A program made the position numbers and the translations under genes. From assembly GCF_026213295.1 (NCBI RefSeq), contig NC_079412.1:124001-188000 (forward strand): DNA of 64,000 nucleotides, read 5' to 3'. Shown here piece after piece: positions 44,527 through 55,007 of this stretch; positions within the stretch are counted from its first letter, which is position 1; the number at the start of each line of letters is the position of its first letter. A model generated the notes under the pieces. That model saw nothing but the letters and a program-made list of their open reading frames with translations. It was not told the DNA's origin and ran no database searches. The DNA is from Gadus chalcogrammus (taxonomy: Eukaryota; Chordata; Actinopteri; Gadiformes; Gadidae).

Positions 44527-44817
44527 TGTCATGACCCAGCTCAATGGCGATGACAAAAACGGGAGAGACGGTGCATAACCAATAGAAAATGAAGGTTTAT
44601 TTCCATACGCAACGTAAGTTAACAAAACCGCCAACGAGAACCAAAAAGGTGTGGACGCCTGCAAGGAGGGCCAGAGAATAGGCCACCCACAACAGGCAAT
44701 CAGCTGCTCTTTTATTCGGCTGGAGCACCGGTCCCAGGTGCTCCAGATCCAGCTGATGGCATCAGCTGATCACCTTGAGGAAGATAAGTAGCAAATAAGT
44801 AGGCGGGGTCGTCACAC
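44527..44817 (-). repeat. 5' LTR of the gag-only gypsy element
   Basis: 291 bp. In element sense it runs TGTGACGACCCCG ... GGGTCATGACA. An AATAAAAGAGC word sits about one third in, a likely promoter/poly-A region. Confidence 0.8.
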
Positions 44818-44818
44818 A

Positions 44819-46086
<1,268 letters not shown>

Positions 46087-46196
46087 GACAAAGAGTTCTA
46101 CTTACCTCAGACGTGTGTGGCCTGTTGAAGTTGTTTTAGCGTCGCGCCCGCCGGGATTCTCGGGACTTTCTTCCAAACGTCGGGGGTCACCAAATT
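46087..46196 (-). promoter_or_regulatory. ERV2 leader: primer-binding site (tRNA-Trp-like) and splice donor
   Basis: Minus strand TGGTGACCCCCGACGT (46177-46192) complements the tRNA-Trp 3' end apart from one extra C. CTGAG before GTAAGT (46105/46106) is a strong splice donor, the site expected for a spliced env RNA. Element X inserted 19 bp downstream of the donor. Confidence 0.72.
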
Positions 46197-46587
46197 ATTG
46201 CAGTATTCTTGAAGAAAGTTGTCCAATCCCGGGTTGCTTTTAACTCACTTTATTTGTTATAAAGTAGGCATGTTTCGGTATGGTAACTATGAAGCTTAAG
46301 GGAGGGAATTGTATCTAACGCGTGGAGAGGAAAATACCGTGATCTGCTTAGGCCCGGTGGCTCTCTGCCGTCTACCTATTGATCTCTGGGCTCTTCACTT
46401 GACGTCCTCCGATAGAGGACGACAAGTGGGCGTGGTCTATGCAGTGGGCGTGGCCGGGGTGACGTAATGGCTTCGGCTTCTTCACCTATCTAAAGGTGCT
46501 GCCTTCTGTGGAGGGAGCAGCCTTCAATAAGGTCTTGCCCCCCTTGTGGCTATGTGAGGGTAATGCAGCTTCTTAAAATACTTAACA
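46197..46587 (-). repeat. ERV2 5' LTR
   Basis: Matches the 30538 LTR with about seven substitutions and lacks 15 bp around CAAGCCCCCGGG. Same TGTTAAG start. Confidence 0.9.
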
Positions 46588-46640
46588 AAACTGTCCTTTC
46601 CTTGTCCTGCTTGAACATCCCACAACCATGCAAAAGTTCA
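46588..46640 (-). pseudogene. Kolobok-like exon 1, THAP domain, start
   Basis: The minus strand encodes FCMVVGCSSRTRKGQ, the first Cys-x4-Cys of a THAP domain. It stops at the ERV2 duplication. The next THAP block, FHRLPTRDLEHC, is on the other side of ERV2 at 30537. The two pieces meet at the shared AAACT, one base out of frame. Confidence 0.72.
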
Positions 46641-47705
46641 CAATTTCACAAGAAAGAAATACAAATGAGGAGTAATTTGCTAATGACTTCACCAGAGTTC
46701 ACTAGAAATGTTGTTTGAATTGATTTTCAAGCTGTCTTGCGGTATCAGCTTGGTAGACGGAACCGCGAGGTCTCTGATAGGCGGAGATCTAGATCAGTGG
46801 GAGTGGCCTGCGAAGCTGTGCATCGGGGGGGTGCATGGTGGGAGTTGTCTTAAATCCACAAGCGACAAAAAGTCACTTTCTGCCTTTTCTCGGTCAAGAC
46901 GGCACCAAATTAGAAATTTATTTCATTACTCGACTACATATAGGACCCAATTTCAATACATATTAATTTCTCCACCGGTGAAATGCTCCTTTAAGCAACT
47001 CCTATATTGTACTGAAGGCCTATCTGGTGTTATAAGTCTAAATGTATCATACCTATTAATAATAATTCATAAAACTAATTGTGTGTGTGTGTGTCTGTGG
47101 TTTAGTCTCCTCTAAAACCACGTGAGTGTCGAGATTAGAATAACAAGCACAAAATACGCCCTCTAGTGTCTAATGTGAATTTCTCTGAAGACACAGCAAT
47201 TGAGATCAAGGTAAAACGCAGCTGAAGGTTAAACCACAAGTACATATGACACAGCAATGGGGCTTAAGACGTCACGTGACTTCTAGAGTTTAAAACCGTA
47301 TTAAACTCTCAAAAGTGGCTAAGCTAGCGACAGAGCAATTGCCCCCTTATGTTTGTGTGGAGGACTAATTTTGCTCAAATCCCACCACAAAAAGAAAACA
47401 CCATAAAAGCAGGTTGAAATAAAGCCATGCTTTAATAAACACTAAATAAATTAACATTTATTACAATTACGGTTAAATCTAAATACACCGGTTTAGAAAT
47501 AAATAGAAAAATAACATAAAAAGCATGTTTATAAATTAGTGGAGCGGATAAGTGCTACAATCTTTCAATTTGTGATACAAGCATGAAAATTGGTATGAGC
47601 AGTCTCCATGGGTCACTTGACAAAAAAATTTGATTATCACGCTACCACGTTTCATGGGCGGGATTTCTCAATGTTGTGCATGCCCACTTCCGGCACAGTT
47701 CAACA
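46641..47705. other. Spacer with a diverged TTAA MITE copy
   Basis: About 46800-46994 resembles the right half of the MITE at 47782-48218 (CTTTCTGCCTTTT, CACCGGTGAA) and ends at TTAA (46991-46994). The rest is AT-rich without a gene. Confidence 0.5.
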
Positions 47706-47781
47706 ATGGCTGAAATGAAGGCTAGATGTCACTGCTCTGTTTCACTTTGTAAATCGAACAAACAACTCCAACCCTACTTAA

Positions 47782-48218
47782 AGGGATACTTCACCCATTT
47801 AGAACCGGCGTTCTATCATTATAAAATCGCGATTGTAATATAAATAAATATATATATTCCCCTTGGCCCATTTTTTCTCATCGACGTCAAATTACGCGTT
47901 TGACATCATTTCGGGAGAAACCTCTTGTCCCGCTAGAAGGGCAGAGGACTACAACACACTTTTGGTGGCAAATTTTTCCACCAATAAGGAATGAGGGGGA
48001 ATGAGGGGGACGGGAGACCGACAGGTGGGCGGGCCATCGAGCGCAATGCACTGTGGTAGTTGGAGGTTTTCTTACTTTGAGCCAGAGAGACCATGAAAAC
48101 ACTCTTTCTGCCTTTTTTCAGGCTAGGATGAACCGATTTCAATATTTTCTTCACATTCATAATACATTGAATTATTTAATTCATAAAACCTTCATATTCC
48201 CACCGGTGAAGTATCTCT
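47782..48218. mobile_element. TTAA MITE in the THAP exon
   Basis: 437 bp between TTAA at 47778-47781 and 48219-48222. Ends AGGGATACTTCACC and, reversed, AGAGATACTTCACC. Removal leaves one TTAA and an open THAP frame. Confidence 0.88.
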
Positions 48219-48312
48219 TTAAGTTTTCATGGATTCCCGACCGAATTGAGTCTAAAAGGTATGGCAACACTGAACGCGTTACGCGCCTAACCTGAGGGGA
48301 AAAACGGTCTGT

Positions 48313-49100
48313 CTAGTTACTGGACCAGATGAAATGAGACGGAGAGGTAATAAAGTCTGTCGGCACGAGGACCTTGGATTTATTAAGTAAAGTGGCAACG
48401 GTTATACAGAGTCATAAAGCGTGAGAAATCGAATATGTCTAAGTCCCTAATCAGTGCTGATGGTTCGTCCGGAGCTTCGCCTCCGTGGAAGGTCTGCTTC
48501 AGAAGAAGGTCAAGAGTCCCTGTGTGATACAGTTTTATGCTGTATCCTCCTCTCGATGAGGTGTGTGCGTTTGAGGTGTGTGGTTCTGTGTGTTTTTGCT
48601 TGGCCTTGGCTCCCAGGCCCTGGGAGAGCTTCGTAACGGGGGAGAGCTCCTCGTGTCTCCGGTGTGATAAATTAAAACGGGGGAGTGCCCCCCCGAAGTG
48701 TCTCGTGTGTGATAATTTAATGTGGCTCTCAGGCCCCTGGTATGGGCAGGTGTTTCTCTTGGTTCCTTCTAACGGGGGAGAGCTTCAAAGTGTCTCCTGT
48801 GTGATAAATTAATGTGGCTCTCCTGTTCTTAAGAGACTGGTGCATTGTCTGAGTGTCTACCATTTGCCTGGGAAATGGGGCCTTCGGCTCTGGCCTTGAC
48901 CTGACTATATTTTATCATGTTTGTGTTCGTTGGGTTAGAGCAAGAGTTGACTATATTGTAATGTGTCTGCCATGTGATGTGCTCATCAGGCTAGGGTAGG
49001 AGTTAGCTATATTTATAATGTACATGTGATGTACTCAGCAGGTTATTTTGCCCAACAAACCTGACACTTGATCATTGCGTGTCACAAAAATGGTTTAACG
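48313..49100. repeat. Internal block with imperfect repeats, possible solo LTR
   Basis: Units containing AACGGGGGAG(A/T)GC, GTGTCTC and TGTGATAAATTAA occur at about 48638, 48676 and 48770. ATGTGGCTCTC repeats at 48719 and 48810. Bounded loosely by TGTCTAGTTACTGG and TTGCGTGTCACA. An LTR origin is a guess: no duplication or PBS was found. Confidence 0.35.
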
Positions 49101-49287
49101 TGCCTACGCAGCTAGATGAGCCCGCCCAGCGGAGGTGTCTTGCTTCGCCCTGAAGGGGCTTATTTTCGATAATGACCGGCAACGTACTATACATTATCCT
49201 GCTTATTACAAGGCTACTTGCTAAAACGAGAAAAATAACTTCACATGGTGTGTCTTTCTACAATTTATTCGTTACCAGCATTCGTAG

Positions 49288-49473
49288 TTGATTAGTAGAG
49301 AAATAGTCTTCCAAAGACGTCGACGTCGCTTAGCAACCGAATACGCTGGGTTTCATAAGTTACCGGACTACTACCTAATGCAAGTGAACGGAGCGTTCCA
49401 CCGCATTGAGAAGACCTTTGAGATAAAGGCCTATAATATTTCTGTTTACGGCATAGATTTCTCCTCAGATTAG
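49288..49473 (+). other. Unrecognised 61-codon open frame
   Basis: RRRRRLATEYAGFHKLPDYY and AFHRIEKTFEIKAYNISVYG are protein-like in composition, and a polyadenylation-like AATAAAG follows. No family recognised; it lies inside the 48258-49791 element and may be chance. Confidence 0.25.
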
Positions 49474-50045
49474 GCCAATAAAGCAATGATTAAAAAAAAA
49501 ATCAAAGGCTCGGCCCGAGGATAGTGGTGAAAAAAACTATGACTTGGTCGTCCATGTTCTTTCTGCTTCTGTGCGTCCTCCGTCTCTCTGCCAGTGTCAT
49601 CGGATCAAGGTCAACGTTGATTGGCTGCGTGCATTGGTGCGTTAGGCGCGTTATTTAGGTGCGTCTTACGCGCCTAACGCGCTGCTTTAGCGCGTGTAAC
49701 GCATCTACGCGCCTAAACCAATTGTTCCCTATGCAAATATGCAGATTTTCAACGCCTCTGACGCGCATAACGCGTTCAGTGTGGCCGTACCTCAAGGAAG
49801 AAGTGGATTAAAGCGGTTTGCCGGGATGAAGGGCCAAACTTTAAAATAAAAAAAGGTGTCACGTTTGTTTGATGCCAGCACTTTAGTGAATCAGACTACA
49901 CTAACGTCTGAAAATCGGGTCTGTACCCTCCCGTTTCCAGTTGAACAACATGTGAAGAAGAGGCGATGGAGGAGATCGCAGCTTAGGCGGTGATGACGGA
50001 ACATGATTACGGTTCCGCTCCTAAACCAGGTCAGTGTTTGTCAGT

Positions 50046-50120
50046 GTTGGTTGTAGTCTTTTCGCTCGGTTCGCCGTATCAACAGTAGGGCTAGAACCGA
50101 GCGTAAAGACTACAACCAAC
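50046..50120. repeat. 27-bp-stem hairpin
   Basis: Arms 50046-50072 and 50094-50120 are complementary at 26 of 27 positions around a 21-nt loop. Stem begins GTTGGTTGTAGTCTTT. It directly abuts the hAT terminus at 50121. Could be termini of a tiny foldback element or a miRNA-like precursor. Confidence 0.85.
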
Positions 50121-50476
50121 TAGGGCCCGACCGATTAATCGGCCTGCCGATTTAATCGGCCGATTATAGCCTTTTTGAAAATAATCAACATCTGCCAAAA
50201 GACGCAGATTACAACCGATTATTATTATTTATTTTTTAAATGTTATTGCGCTTAGTATCCAGCAGAGGGCGCTCCTACTCCATTCTACTTAAGAAAGGCT
50301 CTCAGTCTCACCCACCGCACTCATTTTTGGACACAACACCGGAGCGCATGTAGCTTGAATGTGCTGAGCTCATTGGATAAACCGAGCAGAGTTTCCCCCC
50401 ACGGTAAGTTTATAACTAGTTTGTGTAATGAACAATTGGTCCTTTTAAACGTGTAGGTCATGCTTAAAAAAAGGAA

Positions 50477-50480
<4 letters not shown>

Positions 50481-50543
<63 letters not shown>
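50481..50543. repeat. (CA)n microsatellite
   Basis: 31 units in the hAT 5' untranslated region. Confidence 0.98.
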
Positions 50544-50549
<6 letters not shown>

Positions 50550-50971
50550 CTAACCTAGCCTTGCTAACTAGCAACTTTAGCCAGAGTAAAAAAGAGGAGA
50601 TTGAATTTTACCGTACAACATGAAAGCACGCTCGCTCAGGCAGCTGCCCGCTCACCTCACCAATGTACGCAAGACGCGTTGTTTGAGCATGTTATACTGT
50701 AGACTCTAACGGTGAGACCATACTGCTCAGTGCGCACGTGTTAGTCACTGCTCACGAGCGCAGCACATTGGGAGTTATTTATTTTACATTTGATTGCGGT
50801 AAATGATTATAAATGCATAATTTGTAAATAAGGTATATTTATGTATAAGCCTTGCAAATGGAAAATGCTTTATATCCGAGTTTCAAAATGCCCCAAGTAA
50901 CTTAAGAAATATTTTTTAAAACTTTATTTCTTAAGCCAATGCATATTTATGACTTTTTTCTCCTTTTACAG

Positions 50972-52194
50972 ATGTCAGATAAGACTCATAGCAAGGTTTG
51001 GGACTACTTCACCAAGGGGCCTAGTGGTGAAGCAGTTTGTAATGCATGTGCAGCTTCTGTGAGCCAGGGATCAAGCCGTCAAAAAACAAGAAACACAACC
51101 AACTTATGGCAACACTTGAGACTTGGACATAATGAAGCTTATGTGGAATCACAAAGACAGGCTCTTCATGAAGCACAAAGAAAGGCAGAAGCACTAACTA
51201 AGAAAACTAATCAGCCCACACTTGCACAAGTGATTGATAGGAACACAAAGTGGAACCTAAATGACCCGAGAACAAAGGAGCTGGACAAACTAATAATGGA
51301 AATGATTGCCACTGATATATTGCCCTATGCCGTTGTGGAGGGTCAAGGTTTTAAAAGAGTCCTGGCCGTGGCAGAGCACAGGTATCCTCAAAAAAGTGAA
51401 AAGTATTTCCGCACTCAGCTGATGGGAGAAGTGTATTCTCAAGTTGCAAATAGAGTAAAGCCACTTCTCTCTGTGGAAAATGCAGGAAGCAGCATTGCTT
51501 TTACTACTGACTGTTGGTCGGGATCCACTGAGGCTCTAATGAGCCTAACAGCTCATTTTATTGACAAGAACTGGGAGAGAGTCCAAGTTGTGTTAAATGT
51601 AAAGGCCATGTTTGGGTCCCACACAGGCGAGTATATTGCTGAGACTTTCCTGAACTTACTGAAAGAATGGGACATTGACACACAGCGTGTCCACCTGGTG
51701 CTGAGGGACAGCGGCGCAAACATGATCAAAGGCATGAGACTTGCAGAGATGCCTGAGCTGCACTGCCCATACTCTTCAGTTGGTAATCAATGATGGCCTC
51801 CACTCCCAGAGGATGGTGGGGAACATTTTGGCGAAACTAAAAAGAATAGCCACACACTTCAACCATTCAGTGGTAGCACAACAACGACTCTCTGTTATTC
51901 AGCAAGAGGTTGGTGTTCCTAACCATTCCATTATCCAGGCAGTGCAAACCAGGTGGAACTCCACACTGCATATGATTGCCAGGATGATTGAGCAAAAGAG
52001 AGCAATCACAGCCTATTCTAGTGACCACGGCAATTTTGTATGTCCAAGTGCAGAGGAGTGGGATGTGGCAGCAAACCTGGCGGAGACCCTGACACCACTG
52101 GAAGATATAACACTTGAAATGAGCAAGGCCGATTCCTCTGCTTCCTGCATTATACCATGTGTAGCAGTGCTGAAGTGTCTGCTCGAGTCAGAGG
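50972..52194 (+). pseudogene. hAT transposase, frameshifted and C-terminally truncated
   Basis: ATG at 50972, right after a splice acceptor. BED finger EAVCNACAASVSQG ... LWQHLRLGH. Core IAFTTDCWSGSTEAL (catalytic Asp), VLRDSGANMIKGM. A frameshift at 51750-51780 precedes CTAHTLQLVINDGL, then VQTRWNSTLHMI and PLEDITLEMSKA. The frame meets repeat R at LLESEA, so the hAT dimerisation domain is absent. Distinct from the transposase at 13170. Confidence 0.88.
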
Positions 52195-52398
52195 CAGACC
52201 TGCAAACTCCTCAGAGGAAAAAAGGTGACAGTGTCACGGGGGGATTTTTTTTGGATTGTAATATGCAAATTACACTAGTCTGAGCGTGACTTAACAAAAC
52301 TCAGCATACTTTATCAAAAATCAAAGTCAAAACATCCTTGAGGCTTATAAAAAGTATTTTATTTACAACTGTCACAATTTTTTGGACTCTTAGCCTGT
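52195..52398 (+). repeat. Repeat R, copy 2
   Basis: Nearly identical to 2816-3024 reversed. Starts CAGACCTGCAAACTCC, cuts a transposase frame, and ends CTTAGCCTGT against Harbinger sequence, the same arrangement as copy 1. Confidence 0.88.
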
Positions 52399-52625
52399 GG
52401 GGTGTTCCACAAAGCCGGTTTTATCACATAACCGGGTAAGTTAACCCAGGGTTTGCTGTAACCCTAGGTTTTCCGTTCCAAAAGGATCACGGTATGTTAG
52501 TTGCTTTAGCAACATATGCTCTGAATCAAACATGGTCGGACCAGGTTTTGCGCAGGTTAAGTTTGAAACATAACCCGGTTTTGGGTATTTCAACCGGCGT
52601 TCACCGCAGATTTCATGTGTTCACA

Positions 52626-52763
52626 ATGGCCTGCCCTTTTGATGAGAGAACTGCTGATATCAGAGCGCAAATTATACGTGCAATCCACCGGGAGCGATTG
52701 ATAAGACCACGGCTCGACATCTTGGCATATTGGATGACTTTTTGCTGGAGTGGAGAGATATAG
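52626..52763 (+). pseudogene. Harbinger transposase, N-terminal fragment (copy A)
   Basis: MACPFDERTADIRAQIIRAI then RERLIRPRLDILAY, the start of a PIF/Harbinger nuclease. It ends after 45 codons; the DDE domain is gone. The matching piece in copy B is at 55103-55246. Confidence 0.75.
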
Positions 52764-52896
52764 ATTCTCGCGCAAATCTTTAATATATTTAAATAGCCTT
52801 ACATAGCCAACACTACCAATCGAGGACCTGGCCTCAGTTCACTCCAGACTATTTGCGTAGCCCTCCGTTTTTTTCAAATGGTAGTTTTATCTAGGC

Positions 52897-53855
52897 CAGT
52901 GGTTTTCAAACTGTGGGGCGTGCCCCCCCTGGGGGGCGCCAGAGTTCTTCAGGGGGGGCGCGACGTGAAAAAAAATAAACCCGAAGAAAAACCTGAAAGT
53001 CGATGATTCAAATCATCAATCGTACTTCAACTGTAGAAGTAACCTAACTAAATCAATTTTCAACCGTTTATCTTCGTGCAAACCATTTAACAAATCTACA
53101 CACTTGTATCTTCAATAATATCTAAACAGAATTTCGATATCATTTAAAATTTCTTCAGAACCACCGTTTTAGTTTCATACCGCTTCGTTTTCAGCTGTTT
53201 TCATTGAAGATGTCTGCCCATTCTGATACACCTACTTCTAGACATCGTAACTCATTCATTTTCCAACCGTTTACCATCGTTCAAACCATTGAACAAATCT
53301 ACACACTTGTATCTTCAATACTATCCAAACGGAATTTTGATAGCATTTATACTTTTTTCAGAATCACAGTTTTAGTTTCAAACCGGCATCGTTTTCAGTT
53401 GCTTATAATAATTTAGGTCACCATAGCAACGGCGGTAAACAAACCCCGCCGAATAGTCGAATCTCTGGACTGAAAAAGCAGATCTGATTAGACTCTGAAA
53501 ATTCAGAGTCGGGGACCCTGAATGAATCTGTGTAAACTGGCAGTTTACACAGATTAAGATGTTCAAATGTATTTAAAAAAGGTTAAGATAAAACATGCTT
53601 AGATAAAGTTGTTAAATTGTGTTAAGAAATGTGTTTAAAAACGCACAAAGATGTTGTAATGTTTCAGAAATATGTTTAAAATGTTTAAAAAATATATATA
53701 TTTTTTAAAATTATGATCAGAGATGTTTAAAATGTGTCAAATAATTAAGATAGCTTTCAAAACACAGGTCTTTAGAAAAAAAAAATTGGGGGGGGGCTCA
53801 GCTGAATTTTTTTCTCTGAGGGGGGGCTCACTCTCTCACACTTTGAAAACCCCTG
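52897..53855. mobile_element. hAT (Charlie-like) MITE in Harbinger copy A
   Basis: 959 bp with exact 8-bp duplication ATCTAGGC (52889-52896, 53856-53863). Ends CAGTGGTTTTCAAA and, reversed, CAGGGGTTTTCAAA. An internal ~170-bp segment is duplicated with a 203-bp offset (CTACACACTTGTATC at 53096 and 53299). Copy B shows the empty site. Confidence 0.95.
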
Positions 53856-54607
53856 ATCTAGGCTATAATGCTGGAGATGCTGAGCACATCACAGTCGTTT
53901 CAGATGACCCATCCAAGATTTGTATCGGCCTCCTATCATACAAAGAGCAATATTGTCTGAGTACTATGCCGAGAGGCATTTACAACATAAAGTATAAAAT
54001 AGTCCTAACGGACTTGCATCCACTGGAGAATGTTCGATCGTAGCCGGCGGCTTCATTACAAGCACTGATCCATCTTGATCTGTGAAGTTGATGAATTGTC
54101 ACTTTTAGGTTTTCTACCCAGTTACCAAAAAAAGAAACATTTGGAATAGTATGCGCTGTGGCAAGCACACGGTTTGCATGTGTTACTTCGAAGGCAAAAA
54201 TAATCAAAAATACAAGAAAACACAAAAACCTACATTCAACCAGTGTGGGGTATGGCCCATGACTCTCTGAGGTGGTACCTCCAGGTACCCCCTCCATGCC
54301 AGGGCGCCCTGAATTTATGTTTATTAACAGCTCCTCCACCGGGGTCAAGACAATTTGAGGGCCAGATCCAGTCTGCCGACTGTCGGCCTTTTCACGATTG
54401 GCTTAAAAAAATGGCTTATTTAAATTTATACCAATACGATGGTGGGAAAAGCTTACCAGTTTGTATGTTTTTTATACTTCATTTTTATACTTGATCCTCT
54501 GACCGCTTGGAAGCAATCGGAGTACATATTGTTTTAGAAGAAAGAGGTTATGCGGTAGGATCATAAGAATGCTTAACTGGGATATTTATATATTCATGGC
54601 TCAAATA

Positions 54608-54952
54608 TTAAGGATCATGCTTTTGACGTGTAACTAACGCATTTACGCGGTCAGCGATCCGCTGCCAGGCTTTGGTTCTCCGGGTTCCAGAGGTTTTAGC
54701 GTTCCCTTTTCTTGTGATAATGTCCTTCTCCTCGTCATAGCTCTCCAGGAGAACCTGGAGTACCATTTCATTGAAATAAGCGGCCCGTTTCGCCATATCG
54801 ATCAGGGTTTCCATGATCCATACATCACGTCTTTTTAAGTTTGGCGTGGACGCGCACAACCCTGTGTTAACCAACCCCGAGTTGATTGAACTAATGCATA
54901 ACCGCTGCTGTGGAACCGAAAACTCTGGGTTGGTCGGCACAGGGTCAATCAA
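54608..54952 (-). CDS. Harbinger Myb-like protein (copy A)
   Basis: About 114 residues. The C-terminal half is a Myb/SANT-like domain: AAYFNEMVLQVLLESYDEEK, KAWQRIADRVNALV. In Harbinger elements this protein binds the termini and brings the transposase to the nucleus. The frame is open, but the start at MIDPVPTNPEF lies in a sequence shared with copies B and C that has a further upstream frame, so the true N-terminus is uncertain. Confidence 0.75.
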   Translation of the reverse strand: MIDPVPTNPEFSVPQQRLCISSINSGLVNTGLCASTPNLKRRDVWIMETLIDMAKRAAYFNEMVLQVLLESYDEEKDIITRKGNAKTSGTRRTKAWQRIADRVNALVTRQKHDP

Positions 54953-55007
54953 CCTAGAGTTCAGCGTTAACTCAGTGTTTGTTAAACCTCCGTTCGTGGA
55001 ACACCCC

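Larger units (their letters stand above)
48258..49791. mobile_element. DNA element with ACGCG-rich 30-bp inverted ends
   Basis: 1534 bp. Ends GGTATGGCAACACTGAACGC and, reversed, GGTACGGCCACACTGAACGC, both followed by GTTA(C/T)GCGC. The right 150 bp repeats GCGCCTAACGCGC-like words. The target duplication is unclear (CTAAAAGG versus CTCAAGG). No transposase; superfamily not recognised. It lies between the two halves of the THAP exon. Confidence 0.82.
47706..49935 (+). pseudogene. THAP-domain exon split by two DNA elements
   Basis: ATG at 47706: MAEMKARCHCSVSLCKSNKQ then LQPYL (to 47781). After the MITE, from 48219, SFHGFPTELSL continues in frame across the TTAA. After the second element, from 49795, RKKWIKAVCRDEGPNF, KIKKGVTFV, a stop, CQHFSESDY. 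Together these are the C2CH zinc module of a THAP domain (about 85 residues). Two in-frame stops lie in the last part. Such exons belong to P- or ISL2EU/Harbinger-like transposons or THAP genes in fish; which one is not decided. 49936-50045 holds no clear coding. Confidence 0.78.
50121..52194 (+). mobile_element. hAT transposon, 3'-truncated
   Basis: Left end TAGGGCCCGACCGATTAATC with subterminal CGGCCGATT repeats. Carries a transposase up to 52194, where repeat R begins; the right terminus is missing. The 5' UTR (50150-50970) includes a CA repeat (50481-50543) and ends at a TTTTACAG splice acceptor just before the ATG. Confidence 0.85.
52399..55007 (+). mobile_element. Harbinger copy A
   Basis: Left end GGGGTGTTCCACAAAG, right end reversed GGGGTGTTCCACGAAC. 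Carries a plus-strand transposase start (52626), a degraded internal segment (53864-54040, with GDAEHI), and the minus-strand Myb-like gene (54608-54952). A hAT MITE interrupts it at 52897-53855. 54041-54600 is non-coding element sequence and includes the TTAA locus empty of piggyBac (about 54401). Confidence 0.85.

Noticed and set aside
46708..47115. 135-codon plus-strand frame
   Set aside because: It spans a diverged MITE copy and simple sequence, with no domain and no supporting signals.
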